Of a DNA stretch of 64,000 nucleotides, positions 51,945 to 61,786 are shown piece after piece. Both the position numbers and the translations under genes were made by a program. Every line of letters starts with the position of its first letter. Within the stretch, counting starts at the first letter, position 1. The DNA is from DAISVY01 sp036826635 (GTDB lineage: Bacteria > Zixibacteria > MSB-5A5 > GN15 > FEB-12): contig DAISVY010000008.1 in the NCBI GenBank assembly GCA_036826635.1, positions 1-64,000 of the forward strand, given 5' to 3'. A model generated the notes under the pieces. The model was not told where the DNA came from and searched no databases. It saw only the letters and a program-made list of their open reading frames with translations.

Positions 51945-54272
51945 TTAGTTACTTTTCCAGTTGGCTTCGATATTTTCCAGTTGACTGGTGAGATAATCAC
52001 TCGTACTGGTGAGTTCACCGATTACCTCTTCCATATACAGGAATTCATCCTCAAGACGCTCCCGCCTGAGTTCCAGTCGTTCGTCGAATTCGGCGATACG
52101 TTCCTCAAGATCTTTCACCTGACTCTGATAGGAGGAGATACGACTGTCAAACAACCCCTCGCCGGTAGCCGTGTAACTCTCCAGCAAATCACCCAGTCGT
52201 GCGGTCAGGCCCTTGGTAACGGTAATCGACCCTTCCGCCCCGCTCACTATCTGAGATGCGTCAAGGGTGATCTCCAGCTTAAGTCCGTCGGTCGTGGCGT
52301 TCCCCTCGTCGCCGGTCAGAATCTGACCGTTACCGGTGGCCGATTCACCGTTGATCGTACCCTCGACATCCACCCCGTCAATGCTCAAACCGGCAGCCAA
52401 ACCAAGAGTGGCAAAAGCCGAGTTGGAAATGCTGGTAATTATTTCAACCTGAGACTTGGAACCGTAGGTGGAACTGGTCAACTGGAGATAACCGGAATCG
52501 CTCCCGGTTGAGACCCATTCAACCGTCAGGCCCCGGTCGCCGATCTTGTCGTCATTGTCAATCTTTTCCTGAATCTCGCGAACAAGTTCATCGGCCGAAT
52601 TGTACGTTTTCTCGGCCAGGACTATCTCGTCGGAGTGCACCCCATTAATCGAGAACTTCAGTTTGTTGTTGGAACTGGTCAGGGTAATCGAGTCGGCACT
52701 CGGATCGGTCAGATTCGAACCCCGGAAGATACCATGCGTGGCGGCACGAGTGATATTGACTTCATACTTTTCGCCCACCTCGGTATCGACAGAAGAACTG
52801 ACATAATTGATATAATTCGAATTGCTCACTCCCGAGCTGGTAAAAAGCTGCACGACTTCGTCGAGGTTTTCCCGAAGAGCTTCTTCCAATTGGCTGCTGT
52901 CTTTAATCGACAGGGTACCGTCGGTTCCGGTTCGAATTCCCACCGAGTACAACTGATTGTACTTGGAATCGAGGCCTTCAATGCCGAGGCTCATGGCCGA
53001 TCTCATGGAATTCTGAATAACCTGAAGAGTGTAATCTCCGAACAGGACGCCCGACTCCTCGGTCTCCGTGTCGTAGCTGTTCTGATCGTCGATGTATGAC
53101 ATGACGGCGTTGTACTTTTCGATAACGCTGCTGATCTGGTCCTTGATAGCCTCCACATCAACATCGGTCCCGATGGTTACGTATTCCCCTTCTTCCGTCT
53201 CCTGCTTAACGGTCAGTGACACACCGGCGATGATATTGCTGAAACTATTGGTCTTAGACGTTACCGTTATCGGTGAACCGGTTCCACCACTGGACCCCAG
53301 CGCAATGCGGGCATCCGAGGCGTCCTGCAAAAGAGGAGAAAAAGTCGCCACCTGGAAGGTATCTCCGGCCGAGAGTTGGCCGGACGAAAGAGCCAGTTTC
53401 AAACCGTCGGATCCATCACCCACCAGTTCCACTTCGGTATCGGCCTGCGTGATTACAATGGAACCGGAGTTCGTACCGTCGGTCCAGTTGAGGGTAATGT
53501 TATCGCTGCCGACAGTCTGGCTTCCGGTGCCATCGACGGTGAAGGTGTAAATTTTGTTTTCACTGCCGGTATATGCGGCCGTGGTCCCCAGGGCTATCTG
53601 GGCGGTGGAACCGGAGTCGAACGAAAGGGTCTCAGGCGCGTCGAAAGAGGCCGTAGAATAGTTGAGGTTATCACCGCCGATCAAATCGGAGGTAATCGAA
53701 ATTTTGTTGGCCGCGCCGGTATTCTCGGCCGAGAGAACCAACCGATAGGGATTAGATTCGGAACCGTCATTTATAATGTTGGCCCGGACACCGGCATCGG
53801 CGTCATTAATAGCCTGAGCAATACCGACCAGCGAATTGTTGGAGGAATCGATGGTGATGACCTGCTGTGATCGGTCACCGACCCCGATAGTTATCGTTCC
53901 GGTACCGAAAGTGGACAGCGAACTGTCATCGAAGCCCTGGCTGGCGATCTGATGATTGCGAGCCATGGAAAGAACCTGGATGTCGTAGGACCCGGTAGCC
54001 ACCCGGCCGGTGGCGGTGGCGTCGATAACGTCTTCATCGGAGACCGTGACCGACGCGGCTTCGAAAGTACTGCTGCGCGCAAGAACCTTGAGCTGCGTCT
54101 GCAGAGCGATGACCTTTGCCTGCAGAGCCTTGTAGGCGGTTATGATATTCGTCTTCTCTGCCTGCTCTTCCTCCCAGAGCACGGCAGGTTCCCGCTCGAC
54201 CTCCATGATAGCGTCGACATAGGAATCGGTATCTATGCCGGAGTAAATACCTGAGATAGAGAAGGTTGACAT
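51945..54272 (-). CDS. fliD: Flagellar filament cap protein FliD, enlarged
   Basis: 775 residues, against about 450-500 in common models. The FliD N-domain opens I-S-G-I-Y-S-G-I-D-T-D-S-Y-V-D-A-I-M; the coiled N-terminal region is followed by hook-associated IN-type repeats (V-G-I-A-Q-A-I-N-D-A-D-A-G-V-R-A) and a C-domain with Y-N-A-V-M-S-Y-I-D and E-E-R-I-A-E-F-D-E-R-L. The extra length lies in the central, surface-exposed part. It caps the growing filament and helps insert flagellin. It follows the flagellin gene in the same direction. Confidence 0.95.
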   Translation of the reverse strand: MSTFSISGIYSGIDTDSYVDAIMEVEREPAVLWEEEQAEKTNIITAYKALQAKVIALQTQLKVLARSSTFEAASVTVSDEDVIDATATGRVATGSYDIQVLSMARNHQIASQGFDDSSLSTFGTGTITIGVGDRSQQVITIDSSNNSLVGIAQAINDADAGVRANIINDGSESNPYRLVLSAENTGAANKISITSDLIGGDNLNYSTASFDAPETLSFDSGSTAQIALGTTAAYTGSENKIYTFTVDGTGSQTVGSDNITLNWTDGTNSGSIVITQADTEVELVGDGSDGLKLALSSGQLSAGDTFQVATFSPLLQDASDARIALGSSGGTGSPITVTSKTNSFSNIIAGVSLTVKQETEEGEYVTIGTDVDVEAIKDQISSVIEKYNAVMSYIDDQNSYDTETEESGVLFGDYTLQVIQNSMRSAMSLGIEGLDSKYNQLYSVGIRTGTDGTLSIKDSSQLEEALRENLDEVVQLFTSSGVSNSNYINYVSSSVDTEVGEKYEVNITRAATHGIFRGSNLTDPSADSITLTSSNNKLKFSINGVHSDEIVLAEKTYNSADELVREIQEKIDNDDKIGDRGLTVEWVSTGSDSGYLQLTSSTYGSKSQVEIITSISNSAFATLGLAAGLSIDGVDVEGTINGESATGNGQILTGDEGNATTDGLKLEITLDASQIVSGAEGSITVTKGLTARLGDLLESYTATGEGLFDSRISSYQSQVKDLEERIAEFDERLELRRERLEDEFLYMEEVIGELTSTSDYLTSQLENIEANWKSN

Positions 54273-54337
54273 AATGCGCTCCTATGATTGCCTTGACTTC
54301 ACTGTCGTACCGGCTGCATGATATTCTGGTTTGGTTG

Positions 54338-54363
54338 TTCGGGGGAGATTTCTCTCCCCCGAA
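54338..54363 (-). terminator. Hairpin between flagellin and fliD
   Basis: A perfect 11 bp GC-rich stem (54338-54348 with 54353-54363, four-base loop) lies about 20 bases after the flagellin stop. Without a T-run it may be an RNA-stability or partial-termination element that keeps flagellin mRNA in excess over fliD. Confidence 0.6.
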
Positions 54364-54381
54364 CTTTTGCATCTATTACTC

Positions 54382-56601
54382 TTAGAAGAGCGACAGAACC
54401 ACCTGCGGGATCTGGTTGGACTGGGCAAGCATAGCCATACCCGTCTGCACCAGGATCTGGTTCTTGGTGAATTCCGACATCTCTTCAGCCATATCGGTGT
54501 CGCGTATCTGGGACTCCGATGCGGTCAGGTTCTGAGAGGCGATTCGGAGGTTACGCAGGTTAGATTCCAGAGTGTTCTTCTGGAACGATCCGAGCGTACC
54601 TCTGGTCGTGGAAACCTCGTTGATAGCGAGGTCGATCAGCTCCTGTGCATCCTGAGCGCCCTGAGCGGTGGTAACATCGATCTCGGCCAATGACGAGAAC
54701 ATGTTACCGGCCACGTTCTTGGCGAGGTCGGAGGCCGACATGCTGCGCAGACCGATCTTGGTCGTCTGACCGACGTTGGCGCCGATCTGGAAGACCAGCG
54801 ACTGGTCGGTGTTATTAATGGTTTCGGTTCCGCCCTGAGCGGTCAGATCCAGATCCACAACGATGGATTCGGTCCGAGCCGCGTTGTAAATGGTCGAATT
54901 AACACCGGCCGTGACGGAAGTAGCCGGGCCGCCGTCCAGACGGACGTCGAACGTGGCCGCCTTTACGTCAAGCAGCAGGTTACCCAGGTTGATACCATTC
55001 TGAGCGGTCTCAAGCGCTATATTGATCGAGCCGCGTCCGGCGTCACCTGACGCCTTGTTATACAAGGTAGCTGCGCCGGTGCTGGCGTACTTGACTCCGG
55101 TAATGGTGTTGGTGTAATTATCAAACGACACCAGAGCATCGGTACCGGTATTAGCCAGCGAATCGGACTCCATGTTCAGCACGTTCATCAGATTGGCCGT
55201 GCTGGTCGAGCCGGTATTCAGCTTGATCGAGTAATCGGAACCCTCGTCACGCGTGGCAAACTGAATCTGGTTGCTGTTAACCACGCTGGCAAGAATGTCA
55301 TTGGTGGTCGCACCGCCGGCTATCGTACCAAAACCACCCGCACCACCGGACGTACGCAAGGCCGTGTTAAAGGCACTGACCAGAGAGTCCAGTGAGGTGT
55401 ACGAACCGCTGGCGATGGTCGCCGTGGCTGTACGCCCGCTGCTCCACTGATCGGTTACCACGGTGAATTCCAGACTGCTCAGAGACGTACCGCGCACGGA
55501 CGTGGCCGAGATATCAAAGCTCTGGGCCGTACCGGTGGTATTGGTGACCGATTCCATCTTGATCGAGTACTGCGCACCTTCGTTGGCAGACTGGAGGTTG
55601 ATGAAATGGCCGTCACCGGCTGTCGCGGTAGCCGTGACCTTGCCCGACAACGTCGTGTTGGCATCGATCGCGACCTGAATAGCAGACGCGATATCCTCCG
55701 CCTTGTCACCGGCTTCAACGGTGAACTGGAGAGTCTGAAGACCGACGGCCGACTCATTGTTCTCGGCGTAGTTGAGCTTGATCTCATAAACACCGGCATC
55801 ACCGGCGGTAGCCACACCGGATCCGCCCTGCATACCCACCGTGGCCACAGCCGCGGTCGAAAGGACCTGGGCCGCTGCCGCTGTAGCGGCGATGTTCATG
55901 GCCGTACCGAAGGTATCGGTCATGGAAACTGAGCCGGAGGACTTCTTGGCCACATCGGAGGCCTGAACAACGTCGATGTTGTGGATGGCCTCGGTCAGAT
56001 CGGTCGGTGTCCCGCTCGAATCGGCCAGCGAAATTCCCAGCGCACTGGTGTTCAGAGTCGCGGTCGAATCGGCCGTCTTGGTAGCCGAAATCGAGTGCGT
56101 ACCGGTAGTCAGGCCGGAACTGGCGATATTGATACCGGCCGTGTCGCCGCTGGTGATAGTGGCAACGTTGTCTTTGGTACCGTCGATAATCTTCTTGGTA
56201 CCGAACTGGGTGTTGGCGGCGATACGATCGATAGTCGAGATGGCGTTATCGATTTCAGCCTGGTCAGCAGCCAACTGATCAGTATCGTTGAAACCTTCGT
56301 TGGCGGCGTGAATGGCCAGTTCCCGCATCGAGATCAACAGGTTGTTGATTTCGGTGAGAGCACCTTCAGCCGTCTGGATCATCGATATTGATCCTTCCGA
56401 GTTTTCAATAGCGCGGTTCAGTCCGGCAATCTGGGAGCGGAACTGCTCCGAAATAACCAGACCGGCCGGATCATCCGCAGCAGCGTTGATGCGATAGCCG
56501 GACGACAGTTTCTCCATTGATTTTTCAAGAGCACTGTTGGTCAGCTTCAGGTTAGTGTTCGCGTTCAGCGCCGCGAGATTGTGGTTAATGCGAAGTGACA
56601 T
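54382..56601 (-). CDS. fliC: Flagellin, large variable region
   Basis: 739 residues, against about 270-500 in many bacteria. The conserved D0/D1 N-terminus (S-L-R-I-N-H-N-L-A-A-L-N-A, S-S-G-Y-R-I-N-A-A-A-D-D-P-A-G-L, M-R-E-L-A-I-H-A) and C-terminus (L-G-S-F-Q-K-N-T-L-E, R-D-T-D-M-A-E-E-M, A-Q-S-N-Q-I-P-Q-V-V-L-S-L-F) are intact; the central roughly 450 residues are Ser/Thr/Gly-rich, suited to O-glycosylation. AAGGAGG lies nine bases upstream of the ATG. The gene sits directly after two TPR-glycosyltransferases and before fliD. Confidence 0.97.
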   Translation of the reverse strand: MSLRINHNLAALNANTNLKLTNSALEKSMEKLSSGYRINAAADDPAGLVISEQFRSQIAGLNRAIENSEGSISMIQTAEGALTEINNLLISMRELAIHAANEGFNDTDQLAADQAEIDNAISTIDRIAANTQFGTKKIIDGTKDNVATITSGDTAGINIASSGLTTGTHSISATKTADSTATLNTSALGISLADSSGTPTDLTEAIHNIDVVQASDVAKKSSGSVSMTDTFGTAMNIAATAAAAQVLSTAAVATVGMQGGSGVATAGDAGVYEIKLNYAENNESAVGLQTLQFTVEAGDKAEDIASAIQVAIDANTTLSGKVTATATAGDGHFINLQSANEGAQYSIKMESVTNTTGTAQSFDISATSVRGTSLSSLEFTVVTDQWSSGRTATATIASGSYTSLDSLVSAFNTALRTSGGAGGFGTIAGGATTNDILASVVNSNQIQFATRDEGSDYSIKLNTGSTSTANLMNVLNMESDSLANTGTDALVSFDNYTNTITGVKYASTGAATLYNKASGDAGRGSINIALETAQNGINLGNLLLDVKAATFDVRLDGGPATSVTAGVNSTIYNAARTESIVVDLDLTAQGGTETINNTDQSLVFQIGANVGQTTKIGLRSMSASDLAKNVAGNMFSSLAEIDVTTAQGAQDAQELIDLAINEVSTTRGTLGSFQKNTLESNLRNLRIASQNLTASESQIRDTDMAEEMSEFTKNQILVQTGMAMLAQSNQIPQVVLSLF

Positions 56602-56874
56602 CAGCCATTTCCTCCTTGAGTATGTTTCTTAGGCTTCCTCAACCTTTCACTTCCATTTCAGGTGACTTGTCACTTCCAATGTCTGTTGCAGAATTAACTG
56701 CACACAATTCCTAATTGACCTGTTGTAACTCCTAGTCCCCGTTGCATCCTTTCGTCAAGTGAATTGTCCTTCCTTAGGTCTTTTGTTTAAACGTTTAATT
56801 TTCCTTACTCCATTTTTCGGTACATATCCCTGCGACTTTACTACTATAAACCAGTATTTTTTAGTAATCTTCAC
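56602..56874 (-). promoter_or_regulatory. Flagellin leader with palindromes and GGA motifs
   Basis: This 273-base gap is AT-richer than its surroundings. It contains a 12 bp palindrome TTAAACGTTTAA (56787-56798), an inverted repeat GTGAC-TT-GTCAC (56662-56673) and several GGA motifs, including the AAGGAGGA at the ribosome site and two GGAAGTGA copies. CsrA binds GGA motifs near ribosome sites, and csrA and fliW are in this block, so translational control is plausible. I could not identify a convincing sigma-28 or sigma-54 promoter here. Confidence 0.4.
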
Positions 56875-59565
56875 TTATCCCGGATACGGCTGTGGCACGA
56901 CTTCAGCCAACTGGTTGACCCGTTCCCGGGCAGCTTCAAAAGCGGGATTAACCTGCAGAATACGGCGATAGCCCATAAGAGCCGAATCTCTATGTCCCAT
57001 ATGGAGATAGCACTCAGAAATCTGATACAGGGCGGCCAGATCATCCGGATAATGGCTCAAATAACGCTCGTAAAGCGACAAAGCCGATTCGAAATCACCG
57101 GAATCGACGTATAAACCGCCGGTTATCTGCCATATCTCCGTTTCTTCCGGGTTGGTCTGGAGGTATCGCTCGAAAGACCATATCGCTTCCTGTGTCTTGC
57201 CCTGCCGGGCTCTGGCCAAACCGAGATTGCGATAGGTAACCTCCGGAACGGTCGGCATTTGGAGAGCCCGCAGGTATATGTCCTCGGCCTCGCCGTACCG
57301 GCCCTGACGGAACCGACAGTTGCCCAGATCGTTAAGGACCTCGGCGTCAGCCGTACCGCGATCAATCAACCGCTGATAGGCTTCGGCAGCCCGATCATAC
57401 TGTTCCGCACGGAAGTAGGCTTCGGCGAGTTGTCGGCAAAGGGCGGCATCGGCCGGATTGGCCCGACAGGCCTGTTCCAGATGGGCCGTGGCGGCTTCGG
57501 CCTGCCCCTGTTCGGCATACAATTGGCCCAGCCGGGTTCGGGCGGAATCACTGTGGGGATTTATCTCAAGAGCTTTTCGGTAATACTCCTCGGCCTGAAC
57601 GGGATCGTTGCGCTGAGTAGCGATCGCGGCCAGCCCCATCGCAGCGTCATGCGAAACTTCACCCTGCTCAAGTTGGCGACGGAAGTATTTCTCGGCTTCG
57701 TCGACCTTGTTCTTTTGCAGATAAAGCTGACCCAGATGACAGTTGGCCTGTTGATAATCGGGGCGGAGAGCAATCGTCTTGTGGTAGTATTCTCTGGCCT
57801 TTTCCTCATCACCCTTGACCCGATAAATCATGGCCATGCCATAGAACACGTTGGCCCGCGCATCGACATTCATCAGGATTATGTTGTCCATTTCGCGGGC
57901 AGGATCGTAGGCGGCCTGCGCTTCGATATAGTCCTGATAGCAAACCAGGGCCGCGTCGTAATCCTGTTGCTGCGCCCGAATATGCCCCATGAGCAGAAGG
58001 GGATCGAGATAACCCGGTTTGATAGCCAAAGCCCGCTGGCTATACTCCTCGGCCCGCTTAAGGTCTTTGGTGTAAAAACTGGTCCAGGCCAACTGGTCCA
58101 GCGCCATAACATGGATATGACGTTCTCGATTGCGCGAGGGATCGGTAAGTTCGACCGCCCGCGTGGCGTGCTTTATTATCTCCGGGGCGTTCTCGACCGG
58201 GAAACTCCCGTCACCGGCCCGCAACAACTGAGCCAGATTGAAACGAGCGAAGGCATTATCGGGATTCTCGCTTAACTGTTTTTCCAGAAGCTGTTTCGAA
58301 CGCGCCAACTTTTTCTTCATCTTGTCAGGAGTCAGACCGTACCCGTAGTGTTTCATCCGAACCCCGGTACGAGCGGCCCGCAAATCGGACGGAACGTCAA
58401 GCTGGTTGTGAACGATACCTTTGTAGCGAAGGTTGAGTTCGCGTTTGAAGAAACGTTCCGAAGGCAGAAAAGTGGTCTGTTCCTCGTTCTTGCCATAGAC
58501 ATTTATAACGTTGACCGAGATGAACGGATGTTCGCCCGAGTTGAGCAACCGGACGATCTGTGGCACATCCTCCTCGTACACACGCTCATCGGCGTCGATG
58601 ATAAAAACCCATTCGCCGGTGGCCTGTTCGATTGAATAATTGCGATGTTTGGAAAAGTTGGCTTCCCACGGCTGATGGTAGATTTTGGCCCCGTAGGAAG
58701 CGGCAATCTCAACCGTTCGGTCCGTCGAGCCGGTGTCGACAACGATTATCTCATCCACCCAGTCACGAATAGAATCGAGACAACCGGGCAGCATTTCTTC
58801 TTCATCTTTGACAATCATACAGGCAGAGATGGTGGTCTTCTTGCGAAAAGTGTCGAGCAGCATGCGCAGTTCCTGAATCTGGCGACAGCTTTTCAGCCCG
58901 CGGTCCACCACCGCCTCCGCTTTGGCCCAGTTTCTTTTCTGGACATAAAGCGAAGCCAGATTCAGATACGGCAGATGATTGCCGGGATCTTCCGCAATCG
59001 ACTGTTCGAAAGTATCGACAGCCGCCTCGGTTCGCATCAGGTTCTGGTAACTCGTAGCGAGGAAATTGAGAAGCTGCGCGCGATGTCTCGAGGTGGCCGA
59101 AAAATGCTGTTCGGGTTTCGTGACGGCAGAATCATACTGCGCCAGATATTTCTCGGAAGCTTCCGCGGCCTCTTCGTATTCACGCATGGAGGCTTTCAGA
59201 TAAGCCAAAGCATAATAGAAATCAATAGCGTCGGGAGCTTCCCTGAGACCGCGTTGGATATACTCCTCGGCCTCGGAAAAATGATGACCGCTCACATAAC
59301 CGAAAGCCAAAAGCCGATTGTACAATGTCCGCTGAGCCGGATGGGGAAACGGATAGCGCTTTTCCAGAATCGACACCGCCTCGATGATCTTGTTCTCCTG
59401 CCCGTGCCTGGCCAGGTAGTCCCCCATATCCAGTATAGTCGTGACATTATCGGGAGTGGCCGAAGATTGCGCCGAAGGCTCCCGCAACGACGGCCGAGCG
59501 TCGGAGATAGCAGGCCGTGATGATATATGCGACCGGGGTTTCTGTCTTTTCTTACCTTTTGCCAC
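56875..59565 (-). CDS. GT2 glycosyltransferase flanked by TPR arrays, next to flagellin
   Basis: 896 residues, cytoplasmic. Basic N-terminal tail, TPR-like helices (about 60-240), a GT2 domain from about 244 (S-A-C-M-I-V-K-D-E-E-E-M-L, D-T-G-S-T-D-R-T, D-A-D-E at 324-327), then at least a dozen TPR units to the C-terminus (A-E-Y-S-Q-R-A-L-A-I-K-P-G-Y). The TPR-GT layout resembles protein O-glycosyltransferases, and the neighbour is flagellin, so flagellin glycosylation is a reasonable hypothesis. It begins two bases after the previous gene's stop. Confidence 0.88.
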   Translation of the reverse strand: MAKGKKRQKPRSHISSRPAISDARPSLREPSAQSSATPDNVTTILDMGDYLARHGQENKIIEAVSILEKRYPFPHPAQRTLYNRLLAFGYVSGHHFSEAEEYIQRGLREAPDAIDFYYALAYLKASMREYEEAAEASEKYLAQYDSAVTKPEQHFSATSRHRAQLLNFLATSYQNLMRTEAAVDTFEQSIAEDPGNHLPYLNLASLYVQKRNWAKAEAVVDRGLKSCRQIQELRMLLDTFRKKTTISACMIVKDEEEMLPGCLDSIRDWVDEIIVVDTGSTDRTVEIAASYGAKIYHQPWEANFSKHRNYSIEQATGEWVFIIDADERVYEEDVPQIVRLLNSGEHPFISVNVINVYGKNEEQTTFLPSERFFKRELNLRYKGIVHNQLDVPSDLRAARTGVRMKHYGYGLTPDKMKKKLARSKQLLEKQLSENPDNAFARFNLAQLLRAGDGSFPVENAPEIIKHATRAVELTDPSRNRERHIHVMALDQLAWTSFYTKDLKRAEEYSQRALAIKPGYLDPLLLMGHIRAQQQDYDAALVCYQDYIEAQAAYDPAREMDNIILMNVDARANVFYGMAMIYRVKGDEEKAREYYHKTIALRPDYQQANCHLGQLYLQKNKVDEAEKYFRRQLEQGEVSHDAAMGLAAIATQRNDPVQAEEYYRKALEINPHSDSARTRLGQLYAEQGQAEAATAHLEQACRANPADAALCRQLAEAYFRAEQYDRAAEAYQRLIDRGTADAEVLNDLGNCRFRQGRYGEAEDIYLRALQMPTVPEVTYRNLGLARARQGKTQEAIWSFERYLQTNPEETEIWQITGGLYVDSGDFESALSLYERYLSHYPDDLAALYQISECYLHMGHRDSALMGYRRILQVNPAFEAARERVNQLAEVVPQPYPG

Positions 59566-59567
59566 GG

Positions 59568-61205
59568 CTATTGACCTTTCGTTAAATCTTGCGCTGCCGT
59601 CTTTTCAAGCAGCGAAGTAATGTCTGCCATCCGCTCCGCCTGATCGTAACGGCGACGGATATACTCACGGTTTTCCCGGCGCAACCGACCCTGATCGGCG
59701 GTTTCCAGACGTCGCAGGAGTTCCAGACAATCGTCGGGGTCGTTGTAAAGGTATCTCTCGGGATAGAGATAAGCGGCGCCGTACCAGTTATGAATCAGTG
59801 GTATCAGGCCGCAGGCCATTCCCTCGGCGACAGAGTAATGAAACGATTCGAACAGCGAGGTGGATATGACGTACCCTTTATCGGCATACCAGCCGGGCAT
59901 GTCTTCCACCCAGCCGTCAAAGTGGATCGGCAGGTGCGAGTGTTCGAGAAATTGTTGGAAATACAGTTGAATGCGCGGGTCCTGATGCGTTCCGGCAATA
60001 TGCAAACTGTACTCGGGGTCATATTCATGGATCTTCTTAAAGGCATACAGCAGCAACGCCGGATTCTTCTTATAATTAATGTAGCCCACCGAAGCTATTT
60101 TTTTCGACCCCTTCTTATTGACCGGAATCGAATAACGTTCGAGGTCGACACCGTTGTAAATGACGGTCGTGGCAACGGGGGCGGTGACCTGCCGGCGGAA
60201 TATCTCTTCCACCGAACGGTTCACGAAAATCAGACGGTCTACCTTGGTCCAGTCAACCTGGGAAGGCATATCCGTAAACGCTTCGTAACTATGCAAGCGA
60301 CAGACGATTCGACATACTTTGGGTAGCCGGGTGGCGGCGATAACAAGGTTGTCGCACCATTCGAACCAGGCCACGTCCGCCCATGTCATTAATTCCCGCA
60401 TTTGATCAACAGTGTCACCGTCGAACAACCGGACCTCGTGGTCGCGCTTCAGCGCTTCTATGATACTCGTGATAAAAGTCCGATGAGTGGCAAAGACCGC
60501 GATTTTGAAGGTCTTATGAACAGGGTCAACATGGCTCCCGATAGCCGATTCTTCACGGTGTTCGGGTTCGGCGGCAACCTGTTGTTGGACCTGAGCGAAG
60601 ATCTCTTTCCAGCGATGTATCTCGGCCCGCGAACGTTTTGTCAGGTGGTCTGATTTTTCCTGACGCAGCAACAGCTTGCGGCCCGACTTGATAAACCTGC
60701 GCTCAAGACATAGCTGCATGGCATTGTTTCTGGTATCGCTGTCGTTAGGATCCAGACGCAACGCCCTGGCATAGGCCCCAAGCGCCCGGCCGTAATTGCA
60801 TACACCGGACCAGACAACCGCAATATCGTTGAGGAGTCTGGCGTTGTCGGGCTGCAACCGCCTGAGATGTTTCAAGTGAACAAGGGCCTGAGCGCCGTCC
60901 CCGTTCGTCATTTCAAACAGGGCCATGTTATAACGAGCATCGAAATCGTCCGGTGCGACCTTCAGAGCCGCCCTGAAATGTTCGGCCGCATTTCTGCGGG
61001 CATCCAGTTGCAAAGCGACCAGCCCGGCCGTAACCTGAAGCGAAGAACTTTCGGGGCGACTTTCAGCCAATTTCACAACAAGCGGATAGGCGCGTGAAAA
61101 TTCGTTATGAGCCAGAAACTCATTGGCCTCACGAATCAATGTAGTTTCAGAGATACCGGCCGGAACTGCCGTAACAGAAGATCTGGGAGGTTTTATTCTC
61201 AGCAT
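59568..61205 (-). CDS. TPR-GT4 glycosyltransferase in flagellar operon
   Basis: 545 residues from the ATG at 61205. TPR helices at about 20-190 (A-E-H-F-R-A-A-L-K-V-A-P-D-D-F, R-A-L-R-L-D-P-N-D-S-D), then a GT4/GT-B domain (C-R-L-H-S-Y-E-A-F, V-I-Y-N-G-V-D-L-E-R-Y, V-G-Y-I-N-Y-K-K-N-P, S-L-F-E-S-F-H-Y-S-V-A-E-G-M-A-C-G). E-S-F-x-x-x-x-A-E-G is the GT4 nucleotide-sugar motif. It lies between fliW and the GT2-TPR gene in one direction, so it probably acts in filament glycosylation (inference). Confidence 0.88.
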   Translation of the reverse strand: MLRIKPPRSSVTAVPAGISETTLIREANEFLAHNEFSRAYPLVVKLAESRPESSSLQVTAGLVALQLDARRNAAEHFRAALKVAPDDFDARYNMALFEMTNGDGAQALVHLKHLRRLQPDNARLLNDIAVVWSGVCNYGRALGAYARALRLDPNDSDTRNNAMQLCLERRFIKSGRKLLLRQEKSDHLTKRSRAEIHRWKEIFAQVQQQVAAEPEHREESAIGSHVDPVHKTFKIAVFATHRTFITSIIEALKRDHEVRLFDGDTVDQMRELMTWADVAWFEWCDNLVIAATRLPKVCRIVCRLHSYEAFTDMPSQVDWTKVDRLIFVNRSVEEIFRRQVTAPVATTVIYNGVDLERYSIPVNKKGSKKIASVGYINYKKNPALLLYAFKKIHEYDPEYSLHIAGTHQDPRIQLYFQQFLEHSHLPIHFDGWVEDMPGWYADKGYVISTSLFESFHYSVAEGMACGLIPLIHNWYGAAYLYPERYLYNDPDDCLELLRRLETADQGRLRRENREYIRRRYDQAERMADITSLLEKTAAQDLTKGQ

Positions 61206-61270
61206 AGATGTCCTATTCCCCTGACCGGCACCGTCCCGGGCACCGGCAATTGTCAAAACGGTCAGCCGAT

Positions 61271-61747
61271 CTACACGCCGACCGGTTCTTCGATCCGCGT
61301 TTCTTCCCGCTCGATTCTCTTGACGGCATCAAGCACCGAGTGCCGCACTTTGTACTCGGAGTTCACCAACACCAACTGCTTGGCCCGGTTGTTCTCCGTA
61401 TTAATGAGAATGGGGCCCTGCAAATTGGCCGACATCTCGTGCGGGTTTTCGGGAATCGTGAGCACCACGTAGGTTTCCACCGAATGAACGTCGGCAACCT
61501 CCAGCTCAGCGATCTCTTTGGAGTTAATCTCGATCCGGTAATCCTTGAACATAAGCAAAGGATTGACTACCAGAAACGCGACCGCGGCTTCCTCGGTCGA
61601 CTGCAACCACAGAAAAGGCCCCAGCTCGTCCATCTCGACAAGGCAAAAAGTGCGCAGAGACTCGAACCCAAGAATAGGTCTTTCCATGGTGATGATTTTG
61701 TTGTCCGGGACCTCAAGCGATCCGAAACGCATGCTATTGACAAGCAT
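61271..61747 (-). CDS. fliW: Flagellar assembly factor FliW
   Basis: 158 residues with E-R-P-I-L-G-F-E-S-L-R-T-F, P-F-L-W-L-Q-S-T-E-E-A-A-V-A-F-L-V-V-N-P, I-P-E-N-P-H-E-M-S-A-N-L-Q-G-P-I-L-I-N: clear FliW. In Bacillus, FliW binds CsrA and frees flagellin mRNA until flagellin captures FliW. Its partner csrA is two genes upstream and flagellin three genes downstream. It follows flgL closely. Confidence 0.97.
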   Translation of the reverse strand: MLVNSMRFGSLEVPDNKIITMERPILGFESLRTFCLVEMDELGPFLWLQSTEEAAVAFLVVNPLLMFKDYRIEINSKEIAELEVADVHSVETYVVLTIPENPHEMSANLQGPILINTENNRAKQLVLVNSEYKVRHSVLDAVKRIEREETRIEEPVGV

Positions 61748-61766
61748 ATGTGATACCCTTTCCTAT

Positions 61767-61786
61767 CGTATCAAGTCGTATCAAGT
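61767..61786. repeat. Tandem 10-bp direct repeat over the flgL stop codon
   Basis: CGTATCAAGT occurs twice in tandem on the plus strand, at 61767-61776 and 61777-61786. The second copy covers the flgL stop codon (61781-61783). It is probably a small duplication in the flgL-fliW gap. Confidence 0.6.

Noticed and set aside
56602..56874. Sigma-54 or sigma-28 promoter for flagellin
   Set aside because: The best GG-N10-GC and TAAA-N15 matches each miss invariant bases, so I do not call one.
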